From contig JACOEM010000003.1 in assembly GCA_024998565.1 (NCBI GenBank), forward strand, positions 62,001 through 126,000: a DNA stretch of 64,000 bases, given 5' to 3'. Shown one piece after another: positions 34,868-44,571 of the stretch. Below the pieces are notes generated by a model. The model saw only the letters and a list, made by a program, of their open reading frames with translations, did no database searches and was not told the origin of the DNA. Both the position numbers and the translations under genes were made by a program. The stretch's first letter is position 1; every line of letters begins with the position of its first letter. This DNA comes from Nitrospira sp. (GTDB lineage: Bacteria; Nitrospirota; Nitrospiria; Nitrospirales; Nitrospiraceae).

Positions 34868-35845
34868 ATGCGTACGGTCAGAATCCTGAGTTGTGCCCTG
34901 CTCTTGCTTGCCGTGACGGTGTCCCCGGTTCGCGCCGACGATCCCTGTTTAGGAGATGAGGAAGAGAAGAGCGCCAAGGCGGCGGTCGCTGCTCTGACGA
35001 AGGCCGAACAGGCCGGTCGGCAGGCTGAGTTGTTCATGGCCTATCGATCCATCCTCGGCAACGAGTGTCTCGATCGTTACGACAAGACCGCCTTGTCCCG
35101 CGCCAAAACCGGTGTGCCGAAACTGGGCCGGGATTTGGCCAAGGCGGCTGAGGCGAAGGGCCTGTTGTATTCTGCCGATCCGGTGCGGGCCGACGGGCAG
35201 ACCTCGGCGTTTCGCTATTTCGAAGCCATCGGAGACTATGCCGATGCGAATCGTGTGATGATGAAAGCGCTGCAGGCGAAACCGGAGGATCTGGCGCTCT
35301 TCACGACGGCCTGGGGTGTGGATGAAGGTCGTTGGGTGGTGCCGGATCCGAAAACGGGAGAGCGTCAGCCCTATGTCTCGCCGCAGGCCTATCGTCAGGA
35401 GTTGCAGAAGATAGCCTCCTCCACGGCCGATCGCCTGATGAAAGCGGAAGAGCAGGCTGCGAAGGGGCTTTCCGGCAGTGCGATCCAAGTGGCTGCGGCC
35501 ACCACCATGTCTCTTGAGAAGCTCAGAACCGCAGCCGGGTGGATGAAGTTCCTGTCGGCCGGCGACAAGGCGGCGCGGGAGCGGGCCGAGCAGCGAGGCG
35601 ATACGATCACGGCGCGTTCGGATTCGACGTTCACCCAGGCGAATGCCGTGATGTATTACGAATTTGCCGGCTCGCCGAAGGCGAAAGACAAACTGACGCA
35701 AGTGAAGAAGAAGATGGAAGAGTCCAATCGTGCGTTGGAGAAGTCCGGTGAGAAAGTGAAGGGAGCCTTCGCGGAGCAGAGTCAGGCGGAGCAGAAGAAG
35801 TTCGACAAAAAGAAAGCGGATCTCGAAAAAGAACTCGGATTCTAG
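34868..35845 (+). CDS. Secreted helical protein of unknown function
   Basis: A 325-residue protein with a signal peptide (about 1-23, ending VRA). The mature part is largely alpha-helical: TPR-like helix pairs (about 35-150), a segment with DEGRWVVPDPKTGERQP, and a very charged C-terminal coiled coil (about 260-325, KKKMEESNRALEKSGEK). There are no catalytic motifs. GGGGAGG precedes the ATG at 34868. Co-transcription with the DUF4412 gene upstream is likely. Confidence 0.72.
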   Translation: MRTVRILSCALLLLAVTVSPVRADDPCLGDEEEKSAKAAVAALTKAEQAGRQAELFMAYRSILGNECLDRYDKTALSRAKTGVPKLGRDLAKAAEAKGLLYSADPVRADGQTSAFRYFEAIGDYADANRVMMKALQAKPEDLALFTTAWGVDEGRWVVPDPKTGERQPYVSPQAYRQELQKIASSTADRLMKAEEQAAKGLSGSAIQVAAATTMSLEKLRTAAGWMKFLSAGDKAARERAEQRGDTITARSDSTFTQANAVMYYEFAGSPKAKDKLTQVKKKMEESNRALEKSGEKVKGAFAEQSQAEQKKFDKKKADLEKELGF

Positions 35846-36264
35846 CCATGGACCCGGGCTTTCCTCGCCGTTCATTGTCGCCTGAACGGAGGGTTCACCC
35901 TGGCTATCCCGTCTTCGGTACGATGGAAATCATGCCGTTCGGTTCAAGGATGGCATACTTGATTTCAGCCATCCGTTCCAAACCATGCTTTTTCCGCGCG
36001 GCCGCGAGGATATTCTGTTTATCCACGCGCCCGGTGCATGAGTTCCTTCAAAGGCCGGCTTGATCGACCAGGATCGACGGCAGCCCATCCAGGCATCGCT
36101 CCATAGCAGAAGACCGCACTCATCACGCATCCGGCTCTTCTTTTCTCTGAACTTCCGCCAGGGCTCCTCCTAGTCCTTCAATATGCAGAAAACGGCTATT
36201 CTCTACTCTACTGAGTATGTCGTAGGGAGATCTTACAGACGACTCGCTAACGGGAGGGTAGGAT
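35846..36264. other. Intergenic region without recognisable genes
   Basis: These 419 bases hold short frames on both strands without ribosome-binding sites or family resemblance. The right end has a GGGAGGGTAGG-like ribosome-binding site for the gene at 36265. No hairpin or promoter stands out. Confidence 0.5.
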
Positions 36265-36777
36265 ATGTCGAAATTGTTCACCTATATAGGCATGGTAGTG
36301 GCTGTGGTCGGAATGATGAGTCTGGCGGTGAGGGCCGACGACGGCTCCCACACAGGCTCCCCCAATAGTCACCACCAGGAGCTGCAAGGGGTGGTGGTGG
36401 AGAAGGGCGGCGCGCTTGCGGTGAAGGTTCCCAACGGCGCAACGTATCAGCTCAATGAGAACCGCGCCGAGCGTCATGGTCATGCATTGCCGAAAGCCGG
36501 CGACGAAGTCACTCTGGTGATCGACGAGAACAACATGGTGCTGGAAGTGCATCCCAAGGGCACGGAAGGCAAACATCGGTTTGTCACGGGTGAAGTCGTG
36601 TCAATCGGCACGATGCAAAATGAGATCACATTAAAGACTGCAAAGGGCGAGCAGAAGTTTCCGCTGGAGAAACAAGTGCTCTCAGCCTCCATCAAGGATG
36701 GCGCGCGGGTACGGGCGGAGTTGAACGAAGCCGGCCACATCATCGATGTGCATCCGGAAAAATCCGGCGCTCATTGA
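36265..36777 (+). CDS. Secreted beta-rich protein of unknown function
   Basis: A 170-residue protein with a signal peptide (about 1-24, ending VRA) and a His-rich start of the mature part (SHTGSPNSHHQE). Two similar beta modules follow (about 40-95 and 103-165), each ending in an EVHPKG or DVHPEK element, so it looks like an internal duplication. It could bind metal through the His residues, which is inference. A strong ribosome-binding site precedes the ATG, and a terminator hairpin lies 32 bases after the stop. Confidence 0.7.
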   Translation: MSKLFTYIGMVVAVVGMMSLAVRADDGSHTGSPNSHHQELQGVVVEKGGALAVKVPNGATYQLNENRAERHGHALPKAGDEVTLVIDENNMVLEVHPKGTEGKHRFVTGEVVSIGTMQNEITLKTAKGEQKFPLEKQVLSASIKDGARVRAELNEAGHIIDVHPEKSGAH

Positions 36778-36808
36778 TGCAGGAGTGACAGAATTCGTGA
36801 AGTGGAAA

Positions 36809-36840
36809 CCGGGCTGCGGACGGCCGTAGCCCGGATTTTC
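36809..36840 (+). terminator. Rho-independent terminator
   Basis: CCGGGCTGCGG (36809-36819) pairs with 36824-36834 over a four-base loop, with one G-T wobble, and is followed by ATTTTC. It terminates the secreted-protein gene ending at 36777. The minus strand also has a short T-run after the stem, so it may serve the convergent lipoprotein gene as well. Confidence 0.8.
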
Positions 36841-36852
36841 TGTGGAAACTGC

Positions 36853-37356
36853 TCAATGGGTGGCGACACTCTGCCGCTCTTCAAATGTGCCCGTCCCGCA
36901 GCCCAATCCTCCGTACATCATCCCGAAGAAGCCGCAGTAGGCACCGGCTTTGAACGCCCAATCGGCGCGTGTAACGTTCTCGATCCGGCCGTCATGGATG
37001 AGGAACGATACGTATTGTGAACCGACCGGAAGCATGGCGGGGAGGGGAACAATGACGACATAGAGAACGAGTCCGGACCATCGCAAGCCATCGGTCTTAT
37101 AGATCCATTCTTCCTTGCCGCCTTCAAGCGACTCCACCCGATCGGGTTCGCCCCAGTGTGCGCGGAGCTCGGCTACGCTCTTCTGTGTCCCTTCGGGTTC
37201 GCCGTTCCGCATGTCGAGCACACCTCTCGTTCCATCAATTTTAGGGTGGTCGCTGGATTCTGTGCGACTACCCAGCGTCCAGGCCCCGACACCGACGCAC
37301 CCTTGCAGCAGCAAAGCCCCGGCCATCCACATCACAACCTGTCGATACCTCCGCAT
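36853..37356 (-). CDS. Predicted lipoprotein, SmpA/OmlA-like C-terminal part possible
   Basis: A 167-residue protein. The signal peptide starts MRRYRQ and ends in lipobox LQGC (Cys 20). The mature part contains a stretch reminiscent of BamE/SmpA-type modules (SVAELRAHWGEPDRVESLEGGKEEWIYKT as a helix, turn and strand, about 63-90). It then has a hydrophobic segment (VLYVVIVPLPAMLP) and a Gly-rich end. The frame is open from 37440, but the ATG at 37356 yields a normal lipoprotein signal. It converges on the gene to its left, with the shared terminator between. Confidence 0.7.
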   Translation of the reverse strand: MRRYRQVVMWMAGALLLQGCVGVGAWTLGSRTESSDHPKIDGTRGVLDMRNGEPEGTQKSVAELRAHWGEPDRVESLEGGKEEWIYKTDGLRWSGLVLYVVIVPLPAMLPVGSQYVSFLIHDGRIENVTRADWAFKAGAYCGFFGMMYGGLGCGTGTFEERQSVATH

Positions 37357-37535
37357 GCAGCCCTTTCTTTCTCGATAGAACCTCGGGGGTCGCAGTTTCA
37401 TGTTCCGCCGCAGCCTACTCAGATCTCGCCGGCAAAACAAGGAGACTCACGGATCGAATTGTCGTCTCACCCTCCCAAGGTAGGATATCGGTTGCAGGGC
37501 CGGCCTGAGTACCATCCGCCCACAGGGAGGATGTG

Positions 37536-37916
37536 ATGGCACCTCGTCGGTACGTTCGAACCTACTACCGGTTTCCCCTCAACTATCCGGTCATTTTCGG
37601 CGGGGCGCCCTTCGTTGGAGAAGGTGTCCTGACAAATCTGTCGCTGAAGGGCTGTTCCGTCATGTGTGACAGAGAAGTGCTCTGCGGCAGTGACGTGCGC
37701 GTGAGTGTGCTCCTCGACCATCAGCCGCCGGCACTCCCCATCGACCTCGGCACGATCAAATGGGTGAAGGGGCATCACTTTGGTGTGGAGTTTGTCCGTC
37801 TTCCCTTTGAATCCCAACAACGCCTCAATCGCACGCTCCGGACTGAACTCATCGAATGGTTGAAGAGCCGCCAGAGCAGCAGTGACCTGCCGGAAACGTC
37901 CAATCCGGACAATTGA
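37536..37916 (+). CDS. PilZ-domain protein
   Basis: A 126-residue single-domain PilZ protein. The c-di-GMP-binding signatures are RTYYR near residue 8 (RxxxR) and NLSLKGC near 34 (usually D/NxSxxG), both intact. It probably binds cyclic di-GMP and acts through a partner. GGGAGG at 37525-37530 fits the ATG at 37536; a GTG at 37533 is equivalent. No diguanylate cyclase lies in the window. Confidence 0.82.
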   Translation: MAPRRYVRTYYRFPLNYPVIFGGAPFVGEGVLTNLSLKGCSVMCDREVLCGSDVRVSVLLDHQPPALPIDLGTIKWVKGHHFGVEFVRLPFESQQRLNRTLRTELIEWLKSRQSSSDLPETSNPDN

Positions 37917-38131
37917 CCTGCGATCGGTTCCAATCTTCTCGCGGCGCCCCTAGTTTCTCGTCAACGAAATCATGCAGTCTTGCCCCTGGGCAGCGGCCTT
38001 GCGCTGATGGCCGCTCCTACTCCGCCAGCCAAACGGCTCTTGGGTTTCCATTCTGATCGACCCATTGCTTCAAGTTATCAGACGGATACACCGATGTAAG
38101 AAATGGACTGGCGGCGTCGTTCGACACGGAT

Positions 38132-39211
38132 ATGAACATCCTTCACCTCGGCAATCCATTCTTTGTGCAGGACTTCAGGCACCTCGGCCATGATGTCAAA
38201 TGGGCGGCGTTCGATCGCACAGCCGATTTCGTCCTGAGCCCGTACGTAGAAAGCATGCATAGTCTTTCGGCGCAGTTTCCGGCGCGATGGTTTCCCGACT
38301 TGGTTGTGGTGGGAGACGACAGTGGGACCCCGAAGCTGTTAGGGCTGGAGGCGCTCGACGTGCCGTTGGTCTGGTATGCGATCGACTCCCATCTCCATGC
38401 AAGTTGGCATCAACAGTATGCGGCGGCGTTCGACGTCATCTGTGTGGCGCAGCGAGACTGGGTTTCCCGGTATCGGGTCGATCCTGAACGGCAAATTGTC
38501 TCGTGGCAGCCCCTGTTCTGTCATGTGCCCGACGATGGTGATTCGGGTGGCTTACGGGATACGCCACTCTCGTTCGTCGGAACACTCAACCGGCAGTGGA
38601 ATCCGGAGCGTGTCGCGCTGATCGAAGGCCTGCAACGAGGCTATTCCATTGCGGTGGGGAGCGGCGGGTACCGCGAACTCTTCAACCGTTCCCTGATGGT
38701 GCTGAATCAATCGGCCGCCAATGACGTGAATTTCCGCACCTTCCAGGCCATGGCTTGCGGGGCGCTCATGATCGGCGAGCGGATCGGAAACGGTTTTGAC
38801 GACTTGTTCCAGGATCGGACCCATTGTGCCCTCTATGAGAAGGGCAATGTCGAGCAGGTGATCGAGATCGTCGAGCACTACTGCGGCCGCCCGGCCGAGC
38901 GGGATGCGGTGGCAAGGCAGGGATACGAGGCGGTGATGGCTTCCCACACCAGTTTGCACCGGGCGCAGGCCATCCTTCAGGTAGTGGCGACGGCGCCGCT
39001 TCACGGCCAGATCCGGGTTCGTCGTTCGCGACAACTCCAGATTCAATCGTCGCTCGTCCTGGTATACGAAAGCGCCGAACGCACGCACCTCCAGGCAGCC
39101 GAACGGACGCCGGAAGGATCCAGGAAGCAGTATCTGCTCACTGTTGCCGGGCAGTATCGGTTTCTCGCCACGACCATTCGCACGCAACTCGGCCTCCAGG
39201 TCGCCTGCTAG
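38132..39211 (+). CDS. Glycosyltransferase family protein, CgeB-like
   Basis: A 359-residue protein with a GT-B-like layout. The N-terminal Rossmann domain (about 1-150) contains DLVVVGDDSG and PLVWYAIDSHLH. The C-terminal domain has SFVGTLNRQWNPERV near 150 and the donor-site type stretch NFRTFQAMACGALMIGERIGNGFDDLF (acidic-rich, about 196-223). Such proteins transfer sugars in surface or spore-coat glycan assembly. There is no signal peptide. It stands alone between the PilZ and recA genes; donor and acceptor are unknown. Confidence 0.75.
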   Translation: MNILHLGNPFFVQDFRHLGHDVKWAAFDRTADFVLSPYVESMHSLSAQFPARWFPDLVVVGDDSGTPKLLGLEALDVPLVWYAIDSHLHASWHQQYAAAFDVICVAQRDWVSRYRVDPERQIVSWQPLFCHVPDDGDSGGLRDTPLSFVGTLNRQWNPERVALIEGLQRGYSIAVGSGGYRELFNRSLMVLNQSAANDVNFRTFQAMACGALMIGERIGNGFDDLFQDRTHCALYEKGNVEQVIEIVEHYCGRPAERDAVARQGYEAVMASHTSLHRAQAILQVVATAPLHGQIRVRRSRQLQIQSSLVLVYESAERTHLQAAERTPEGSRKQYLLTVAGQYRFLATTIRTQLGLQVAC

Positions 39212-39717
39212 CCCGGACTATTCATGCGTGCCTATTACGTTGTCCGATCCTCTCACCCGGCGGGGGTGGTCTCGTCCGGCCTCCTCGACGGACTGCTAGT
39301 ACGCCTGCGTCGGCCTTACGCGCGAGAAGGCCCGGCAGGCTTCGGCCTCGAACGACTCACGACGGCATTCATGAATAATCCTGGCTGGAGGCGCTTGAAT
39401 CCTCCCGCTACTGATCGCTCTCGTCTAGCGCAGGGATGCATCATGAGGCGTGGTACAGGGTACGTTCACCTGTGGTTTGGTGTGGCAACGCCGCCGCGGC
39501 CTGCCATTTCCGACCGATCAGGCCCGACCGTCATGGCGGCTCCGGCGGGCTAGGTTTCTCCCTTCTAACTCCGGTATAATCCGCAATTCATTCCGTTCTA
39601 AGAGACTGGCCCCGGTCCAGTTCACGTTCGGTCAACTCAGCGCCGGCTGGTGCGTTGTCTCCCACGGCGTTCGATACAAGAAACGCTTCAGAGTCACGCT
39701 TCGATAAGGAGTTTGGA
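39212..39717. other. Intergenic region upstream of recA
   Basis: These 506 bases contain only short frames with no ribosome-binding site or family signal. The right part holds a TATAAT -10 hexamer (39575-39580) and an imperfect palindrome (39605-39621), probably the recA control region. Confidence 0.5.
39575..39621 (+). promoter_or_regulatory. Candidate recA promoter with adjacent palindrome
   Basis: A perfect TATAAT -10 hexamer is at 39575-39580; the -35 region (39552-39557) is poor. ACTGG and CCAGT flank seven bases at 39605-39621, just after the expected start of transcription. That is a plausible repressor site, although it is not a classical LexA box (neither CTGT-N8-ACAG nor GAAC-N4-GTTC). 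Confidence 0.45.
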
Positions 39718-40830
39718 ATGACTGAAAAAGACGAGAAAAAGCGCGCATTGGACCTGGCCCTGGCCCAGATTGAAAAGCAGTACGGGAAAGGTGCGGTGAT
39801 GAAGCTCGGCGCCGACGACCGTCCCGCCGATGTCCCGGCGATTTCCAGTGGTTCATTGGGGTTGGATATTGCCCTCGGTGTGGGTGGTTTCCCTCGCGGG
39901 CGGGTCATCGAAATCTTCGGTCCGGAGTCTTCGGGCAAAACGACATTGACCCTTCATGCCATTGCCGAGGCGCAAAAGGCGGGCGGTGTGGCGGCGTTCA
40001 TCGATGCGGAACATGCGCTGGATCTGACCTACGCCAAGAAGCTCGGCGTGCAGACCGACGATCTCCTTGTCTCGCAGCCCGATACCGGCGAGCAGGCGCT
40101 CGAAATTGCGGAAACCCTGGTGCGCAGCGGCGCGATCGATGTCATTGTGGTCGATTCCGTGGCGGCCCTGGTGCCGCGCGCGGAAATCGAAGGTGAAATG
40201 GGCGATTCCCATATGGGATTGCAGGCACGACTGATGTCGCAGGCGCTGCGTAAACTGACGGCGGCGATCTCCAAGTCGCAGACCACCCTGATTTTCATCA
40301 ACCAGATTCGTATGAAGATCGGCGTGATGTTCGGCAATCCCGAAACCACGACCGGCGGCAACGCGCTGAAGTTTTATTCCTCGGTCCGCCTCGACATCCG
40401 CCGCATTGAATCGATCAAAGATGGTCAGGATGTGACCGGCAGCCGCGTGCGAGTCAAGGTGGTCAAGAACAAAATGGCGCCGCCGTTCCGGCAGGCGGAG
40501 TTCGATATCATGTTTGCCGAAGGGATTTCGAAATCCGGCGAGCTCGTCGATATCGGCGTGGAGAAGCGTGTGGTGGAGAAAGCGGGTGCCTGGTACTCCT
40601 ATAAAGGTGAACGTTTAGGGCAGGGGCGTGAAGCCGTCCGCGACTTTCTCAAGACGAATCCCGCCATTGCGAAAGAGATCGAGGGCAAGGTGCGCGATCT
40701 CGCCGGACTGCCTTCCCGCGGCACTGAGAAGAAGGTTGAGGCGAAGGAAGCCAAGGACGAAAAGCCCGAACGCAAGCCCGAGGGACGCCAGGACGACAAA
40801 CGCGGTCACAGTGCCAGAGTCACGACCTAG
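39718..40830 (+). CDS. recA: Recombinase RecA
   Basis: A 370-residue strand-exchange ATPase that also triggers the SOS response. Walker [10 protein letters not shown] is near 67-75, Walker B is [10 protein letters not shown] near 141, and the L1/L2 region includes [16 protein letters not shown] and [22 protein letters not shown]. The C-terminus is longer and more Lys/Glu/Arg-rich (about 330-370) than in Escherichia coli. An AAGGAG site precedes the ATG at 39718. The frame is open upstream to 39655, but this has no ribosome-binding site. recX follows with no gap. Confidence 0.98.
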   Translation: MTEKDEKKRALDLALAQIEKQYGKGAVMKLGADDRPADVPAISSGSLGLDIALGVGGFPRGRVIEIFGPESSGKTTLTLHAIAEAQKAGGVAAFIDAEHALDLTYAKKLGVQTDDLLVSQPDTGEQALEIAETLVRSGAIDVIVVDSVAALVPRAEIEGEMGDSHMGLQARLMSQALRKLTAAISKSQTTLIFINQIRMKIGVMFGNPETTTGGNALKFYSSVRLDIRRIESIKDGQDVTGSRVRVKVVKNKMAPPFRQAEFDIMFAEGISKSGELVDIGVEKRVVEKAGAWYSYKGERLGQGREAVRDFLKTNPAIAKEIEGKVRDLAGLPSRGTEKKVEAKEAKDEKPERKPEGRQDDKRGHSARVTT

Positions 40831-41328
40831 GTGGTGGCAGTGCGGACAGCCCGTAGCACAGGGCGGCGTACGAAACCGGCGCCGGATTATCTGGCGCTGG
40901 CGATCAGGTATCTCGCGCGAACCGATCGGACCGTGGCCCAGGTCGAGCGGTATGTTGAGGAGAAAGGCGCGAACCGGGCGCAGGGGCGTCTGGTCGTGCG
41001 TGAACTGGAGCGCAGAGGTTATCTGAACGATCAGGCCTATGCGAGCCGATGGGCGGAAACGAGACTGTCGCGACACCCGATGGGCCGTGAACGGCTCAAG
41101 GCGGAACTGCTCAGCCGTGGCTTTGAAGACACTGTCGTCGAACGGGCATTGCGGCAGGCCTACCGTACGATTTCCGAGCAGGAGTTAGCCTGCCAGGCGC
41201 TCGAAGGGCGTGCGAGCCGTACGCGTCCGGTGCAGTGGGTGCGGTTTCTGCGGCAACGCGGGTTCGATGACGACACGATTCAGCAAGTCACTCAAGTAGA
41301 TTTGGAGACGGGGTTGGACGAGCTATGA
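40831..41328 (+). CDS. recX: Regulatory protein RecX
   Basis: A 165-residue helical protein that inhibits RecA filaments. It has three-helix repeats with the typical LVVRELERRGYLNDQAYASRWAE and QWVRFLRQRGFDDDTI patterns. The GTG start at 40831 directly abuts the recA stop; GTG codons at 40834 and 40840 are alternatives. It overlaps the alaS start by four bases. recA-recX-alaS order is common in bacteria. Confidence 0.92.
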   Translation: MVAVRTARSTGRRTKPAPDYLALAIRYLARTDRTVAQVERYVEEKGANRAQGRLVVRELERRGYLNDQAYASRWAETRLSRHPMGRERLKAELLSRGFEDTVVERALRQAYRTISEQELACQALEGRASRTRPVQWVRFLRQRGFDDDTIQQVTQVDLETGLDEL

Positions 41329-43955
41329 GCCACAGTGTAAACGATCTGCGACGAGCCTTCATCCAGTACTTCGAACAGCAGGGGCATCGGGCGGTTCCGA
41401 GCGCTCCCTTGATTCCTCAGGCAGACCCGACGCTGCTGTTTACGAACGCCGGCATGAATCAATTCAAGCGGGTGTTCCTGGGCGAGGAGACGCGTGCGTA
41501 CAACCGGGCGGTGACCGTGCAGAAGTGCCTGCGCGCCGGCGGCAAGCACAACGATCTCGAAAACGTCGGGTACACGAGGCGGCACCACACCTTTTTCGAA
41601 ATGCTCGGCAACTTCTCCTTCGGCGACTATTTCAAGGAAGAGGCCATCCGGTTCGGCTGGGAGTTTCTGACCTCCGTCGTCGGGCTCTCGAAGGACCGGA
41701 TGTGGATCACGATCTTCCGCGAGGACGACGAAGCCGACCGTCTCTGGAGAAAGATCGGCGTCTCCCCGAGTCGGATTGTACGTTGCGGCGAGAAGGATAA
41801 TTTCTGGCAGATGGCGGATACGGGCCCTTGCGGTCCCTGTTCCGAGCTCCATTTCGATCAGGGGCCTTCCGTGCCGGGCGATGCGACGCCGAACGGTGAA
41901 GGCGACCGGGTCATCGAGATCTGGAACCTGGTGTTCATGCAGTTCAATCGCGACAGTGCGGGCACCCTGAATCCGCTTCCGAAACCGAGCATCGATACCG
42001 GTATGGGGTTGGAACGGTTGACGGCGGTGGCGCAGGGGCGGCTCAGCAACTACGACAGTGATTTATTTGCACCCTTGTTGGCGGCGATCGGAACCAGGGC
42101 GGGAGCGCAGTACGGTGCGGCGGAACAAGCGGATCGTTCCATGCGTGTCATCGCCGATCACTTGCGGGCGATCACGTTCCTCATGGCCGACGGCGTCTTA
42201 CCGTCGAACGAGGGACGGGGCTATGTGCTTCGCCGGATTCTGCGCCGCGCGGCTCGTCATGGCCGGTTGCTGGGTATTACCGAACCGTTCTTGCATGAAC
42301 TGACGGCGACGGTGGTGGAACAGATGGGCGAGGCCTATCACGAGTTGCGCCCGGCAGCCGGCACGGTGGCCGAGGCGACACGGGGTGAGGAAGAACGGTT
42401 TATCGCCACGCTCGATCAGGGCTTGCCGATTCTCAACGACATGCTGACCAAGGTGCGCGCCTCCGGTCAAAACATGCTCTCGGGTACCGAAATTTTTAAG
42501 TTGTATGACACCTATGGGTTTCCGATGGACCTCATTGCGGAAGCCTGCCGTGAGCAGGACATCCGGCTGGATGAAACCGGATTCGAAGCGGCCATCGAAG
42601 AGCAGCGCACGCGCGCCAGGAAAACGGGGGGCTTCGAGAATGAGACGGCCCGCCCCGCCTTGAGTGAAGTGGCCGCTCGTGTCGGCACCACGGCATTCGT
42701 CGGCTACGAACACCTGAATTCGGAAGGTGTCGTGCAGGCGTTGCTCAAGGGCGATCGGCTGGTCAAAGAAGCGAGTGAAGGTGACGAGATCGAAGTCGTG
42801 CTGGATGTCACGCCGTTCTACGCGGAGGGCGGCGGACAGGCAGGCGATCAGGGGCTCCTGACCGGCCCCGATGGCCGTGTGGAGATTCGTGAAACCACCA
42901 GGCCGGTGCCGACTTTGATTGTGCACAAGGGCGTAGTTACCTCCGGTTCGATCCGTGAAGGAGAGCGGTTGCAGCTCGCTGTGAATCGTCGCACTCGGCA
43001 CGATGCGGCCCGCAATCATACGGCGACCCATTTGGTGCATGCCGCCTTGCGGGATCTGCTGGGGCCGCATGTGAAACAGTACGGGTCGCTGGTGGCGCCG
43101 AATCGGTTGCGGTTCGACTTCGCGCATTTCCGTCCATTGGCCTCACGCGACATCGACGAGATCGAATCGATCGTCAATGAGCAGGTGCGCCAGGATCAGC
43201 CGGTGCAAACCGATGTGATGGGAGTGCAGGAAGCCGTGGCCGGCGGAGCGCTGGCGTTTTTCGGCGACAAGTATGGCGATCAGGTGCGAGTGGTTCACAT
43301 CGATACCTTCAGCAAGGAATTGTGCGGCGGCACTCATTGCCGGCGGACGGGCGAAATCGGCCTCTTCCGGATCGTGTCCGAATCGGGGGTGGCCGCCGGT
43401 GTGCGCCGCATCGAATGTCTCACCGGCAGCGGCGCATTGGATTCGCTCAAGCGATTGGAAGCGGATGTTCGTGAGTTGTCCGACCTCCTGAAAGTGGCGC
43501 CGGGTGAAGTCGTCGCCCGTACCCGCAAGTTGAGCGAGCAACTGAAAGAAAAGGAACGGGAACTCGCGGAGGTTAAGCTCAAGATGGCGAGCACCTCGTC
43601 CGGCGACGCGCAGGCGCGCGAGATCAAGGGTGTGCAGGTCCACGCGCAACGCACGGACGGCCTCGATGTGAATGGCATGCGGGCGCTGGCCGATCAATTG
43701 CGTGACAAACTGCGCAGCGGCGTCGTGGCGCTCGGGGCGGCGAATGACGGCAAAGTGTCGCTGCTCGTCGTGGTGACGAAGGATCTGGTGGGCCGTCTGA
43801 AAGCGGGCGAACTTATTAAGGAGATGGCAACGGAAGTGGGCGGGACCGGGGGAGGGCGTCCTGAGATGGCGCAGGCCGGAGGAAAAAATCCCGAAGGGCT
43901 CGGCACCGCGTTGGAAAAAGTTTTTGGGTTGGTCCAGAAGGCCCTCGAAGGGTAA
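41325..43955 (+). CDS. alaS: Alanyl-tRNA synthetase
   Basis: An 876-residue class II synthetase that charges tRNA-Ala. The N-terminal catalytic core has the class II motifs (DPTLLFTNAGMNQFK near 29, GRGYVLRRILRRA). The editing domain carries the zinc motif HTATH near 564 and CGGTHC near 666. The C-terminal coiled coil (about 710-765) and oligomerisation domain end in the usual Gly-rich segment (GGTGGGRPEMAQAGG). The ATG at 41325 overlaps recX by four bases. Confidence 0.98.
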   Translation: MSHSVNDLRRAFIQYFEQQGHRAVPSAPLIPQADPTLLFTNAGMNQFKRVFLGEETRAYNRAVTVQKCLRAGGKHNDLENVGYTRRHHTFFEMLGNFSFGDYFKEEAIRFGWEFLTSVVGLSKDRMWITIFREDDEADRLWRKIGVSPSRIVRCGEKDNFWQMADTGPCGPCSELHFDQGPSVPGDATPNGEGDRVIEIWNLVFMQFNRDSAGTLNPLPKPSIDTGMGLERLTAVAQGRLSNYDSDLFAPLLAAIGTRAGAQYGAAEQADRSMRVIADHLRAITFLMADGVLPSNEGRGYVLRRILRRAARHGRLLGITEPFLHELTATVVEQMGEAYHELRPAAGTVAEATRGEEERFIATLDQGLPILNDMLTKVRASGQNMLSGTEIFKLYDTYGFPMDLIAEACREQDIRLDETGFEAAIEEQRTRARKTGGFENETARPALSEVAARVGTTAFVGYEHLNSEGVVQALLKGDRLVKEASEGDEIEVVLDVTPFYAEGGGQAGDQGLLTGPDGRVEIRETTRPVPTLIVHKGVVTSGSIREGERLQLAVNRRTRHDAARNHTATHLVHAALRDLLGPHVKQYGSLVAPNRLRFDFAHFRPLASRDIDEIESIVNEQVRQDQPVQTDVMGVQEAVAGGALAFFGDKYGDQVRVVHIDTFSKELCGGTHCRRTGEIGLFRIVSESGVAAGVRRIECLTGSGALDSLKRLEADVRELSDLLKVAPGEVVARTRKLSEQLKEKERELAEVKLKMASTSSGDAQAREIKGVQVHAQRTDGLDVNGMRALADQLRDKLRSGVVALGAANDGKVSLLVVVTKDLVGRLKAGELIKEMATEVGGTGGGRPEMAQAGGKNPEGLGTALEKVFGLVQKALEG

Positions 43956-43959
43956 ACTG

Positions 43960-44571
43960 ATGAAAGGCCAACGGATTCTCGCCATCGATCACGGCTCCAA
44001 GCGGATCGGGTTTGCCCTGAGTGATGAACTCGGGTGGACGGCTCAGCCGCTGGAAACCTTTTACCGGCGAAATCCCGATGCCGACATCCGGCATATCCAG
44101 GACCTGGTTCGTGAACACGAAGTCGGGCAGGTGCTGGTCGGCATGCCGTTGCGGCTGGATGGCGAGATCGGTCCCGCGGCCAAAGTCGTCGCGGAGTTCA
44201 TCCAGTTACTGGAGCCGGCACTGTCTGTCCCAGTGATCACCTGGGATGAACGGATGACCACCTGCGCGGCGGAGGACCTATTGATTGCGGCTGACGTCGG
44301 CCGCCGGAAGCGGAAGGGGATCGTCGACCGTATTGCCGCGGCGATTCTCCTGCAGAGTTATCTGGCGAGTTTGGAACAGCCGGCCACCAGCCAGGCGAAC
44401 GATCTGAACGCACCCGTGGAGAACGATCCCTGGGTTTTTGACGAACCCCGAGTCGATGATGCAGAAGAAAGCGATCATGGGTCTGGCCCTGGCGGCAGTG
44501 ATGTTCGCGGCTCTCGCGGGATATCTGGTGCTGCGTTGGGCTCAAAGCCCCGTCGCGAGCGGACCTCCTAA
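43960..44571 (+). CDS. ruvX: RuvX/YqgF Holliday-junction resolvase-like protein
   Basis: A 203-residue RNase H-fold protein, homologous to YqgF, which processes 16S rRNA ends and is proposed to resolve Holliday junctions. Motifs: AIDHGSKRIGFALSD near 7, VGMPLRLDGEIGPAA near 62, WDERMTT near 94 and DRIAAAILLQSYL near 122. The core ends near residue 140. The rest is a low-complexity tail (Asp/Glu-rich, then Gly/Ser/Arg) whose last 38 codons overlap mltG in another frame. The start ATG at 43960 is four bases after alaS. Confidence 0.88.
   Translation: MKGQRILAIDHGSKRIGFALSDELGWTAQPLETFYRRNPDADIRHIQDLVREHEVGQVLVGMPLRLDGEIGPAAKVVAEFIQLLEPALSVPVITWDERMTTCAAEDLLIAADVGRRKRKGIVDRIAAAILLQSYLASLEQPATSQANDLNAPVENDPWVFDEPRVDDAEESDHGSGPGGSDVRGSRGISGAALGSKPRRERTS

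Noticed and set aside
35848-36063. Short frames on both strands between two secreted-protein genes
   Set aside because: Opposing frames cover the same bases, and neither has a ribosome-binding site or family pattern.
39224-39553. A 109-residue frame upstream of recA
   Set aside because: No ribosome-binding site or recognisable domain; it lies in the probable recA control region.
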